Assembly (NCBI RefSeq): GCF_004122735.1
Contig: NZ_SDIF01000014.1
Location: forward strand, 1-64,000
Length of the DNA stretch: 64,000 bases
Reading direction: 5' to 3'
Source: Streptomyces sioyaensis
Lineage (GTDB): Bacteria > Actinomycetota > Actinomycetes > Streptomycetales > Streptomycetaceae
Shown here: piece after piece, positions 63,525 to 64,000 of the stretch
Layout: each line of letters opens with the position of its first letter
Numbering within the stretch: position 1 is the stretch's first letter
The notes under the pieces: model-generated
What the model was told of the DNA's origin: nothing
Seen by the model: the letters and a program-made list of their open reading frames with translations, nothing else
Databases searched by the model: none
Translations under genes and position numbers: made by a program

Positions 63525-64000
63525 TCAGCCGATCGACACGGAGGACTTCCGGGTCGAGACGATCTGGTCGACCAGACCGTACGCCAGGGATTCCTCTGCG
63601 GTCAGAATCTTGTCACGCTCGATATCATCACGGATCTTCTCGACCGGCGTGGAGGAGTGCTTGGCCAGGAGGTCCTCCAGCTGCGAGCGCATCCGCAGGA
63701 TCTCGTTGGCGGCGATCTCCAGGTCGGAGACCTGGCCGCGGCCGGTCTCGCTGTAGGGCTGGTGGATCAGCACCCGGGCGTTCGGCAGCGCCATCCGCTT
63801 GCCGGGCGTGCCCGCGGCGAGCAGCACGGCCGCAGCGGAGGCCGCCTGGCCCATGCAGACCGTCTGGATGTCCGGCTTCACGAACTGCATCGTGTCGTAG
63901 ATGGCCGTGAGCGCCGTGAACGAACCGCCGGGGCTGTTGATGTAGATGGAGATGTCCCGGTCCGGGTCCATCGACTCCAGGCACAGCAGCTGCGCCATGA
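63525..64000 (-). CDS. clpP2: ATP-dependent Clp protease proteolytic subunit (ClpP2), 3' part
   Basis: The last 158 codons are present; the start lies beyond the window. The serine protease features are visible: nucleophile Ser in [12 protein letters not shown], His in LIHQPYSE, and Asp in [11 protein letters not shown], plus [17 protein letters not shown]. In Streptomyces clpP1 and clpP2 are adjacent and precede clpX, so this is the second ClpP. An ATG at 63998 is internal, not the start. Confidence 0.93.
   Translation of the reverse strand, partial: MAQLLCLESMDPDRDISIYINSPGGSFTALTAIYDTMQFVKPDIQTVCMGQAASAAAVLLAAGTPGKRMALPNARVLIHQPYSETGRGQVSDLEIAANEILRMRSQLEDLLAKHSSTPVEKIRDDIERDKILTAEESLAYGLVDQIVSTRKSSVSIG

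Overview
This window looks like core chromosome of a Streptomyces or close relative. Coding sequence is very GC-rich, third codon positions are almost all G or C, GTG starts are common, and long antisense open frames cover most genes. Gene order matches the conserved Streptomyces block from rpsT to clpP2: rpsT, holA, comEC/comEA, leuS, rsfS-nadD, proA/proB, obg-rpmA-rplU-rne, mrdA/rodA-mreBCD, ndk, folC, valS, clpX-clpP2. I see no insertion sequence, integrase, CRISPR array or biosynthetic gene cluster.

1-16.2 kb: rpsT with promoter and terminator, a Pro-rich single-pass membrane protein, holA, an arylamine N-acetyltransferase, comEC and comEA (ATGA overlap), a DegV protein, a membrane protein and leuS. 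leuS has a 12-residue Leu-rich leader peptide followed by an intrinsic terminator, a classical attenuator. A secreted S53 (sedolisin-type) protease follows. 16.5-19.1 kb: two identical tRNA-Ala(GGC) genes, each with its own promoter and terminator, bracket a GT87-like membrane glycosyltransferase and two small zinc-ribbon proteins.

19.1-30 kb: histidine phosphatase (apparent CTG start), rsfS, a degenerate LCP-like protein, nadD, two membrane microproteins, an M48 protease, two membrane proteins sharing an SVVFDE-type motif, then proA, a small conserved gene and proB. 30-45.7 kb: a teichoic-acid-type glycerophosphotransferase; the obg-rpmA-rplU-rne group with a strong rplU promoter; then a radical-SAM-linked protein (apparent CTG start), an unusual Trp-rich 12-residue-repeat protein, a GNAT acetyltransferase, a B12-binding radical SAM protein, a CYTH-CHAD protein and a degenerate HATPase regulator.

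45.7-64 kb: the rodA-mrdA-mreD-mreC-mreB cell-wall cluster (spore-wall synthesis in S. coelicolor), ndk, a DUF4233 protein and folC; a transpeptidase and a divergent glycosyltransferase between folC and valS; valS, possibly leaderless; a Pro/Gln/Tyr-rich membrane protein, a small four-cysteine secreted protein, clpX and the 3' part of clpP2, which runs off the window.

The main themes are translation (S20, L21, L27, LeuRS, ValRS, RsfS, Obg, RNase E), cell-wall and spore-envelope assembly (Mre cluster, two PBPs, LCP-like protein, glycerophosphotransferase), proline and NAD synthesis, and ClpXP proteolysis. The least explained items are the Trp-rich repeat protein, the SVVFDE-motif pair, the repeat-rich flanks of RNase E and the run-on C-terminus of ComEC. 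Functions are inferred from sequence patterns alone; no searches were run.
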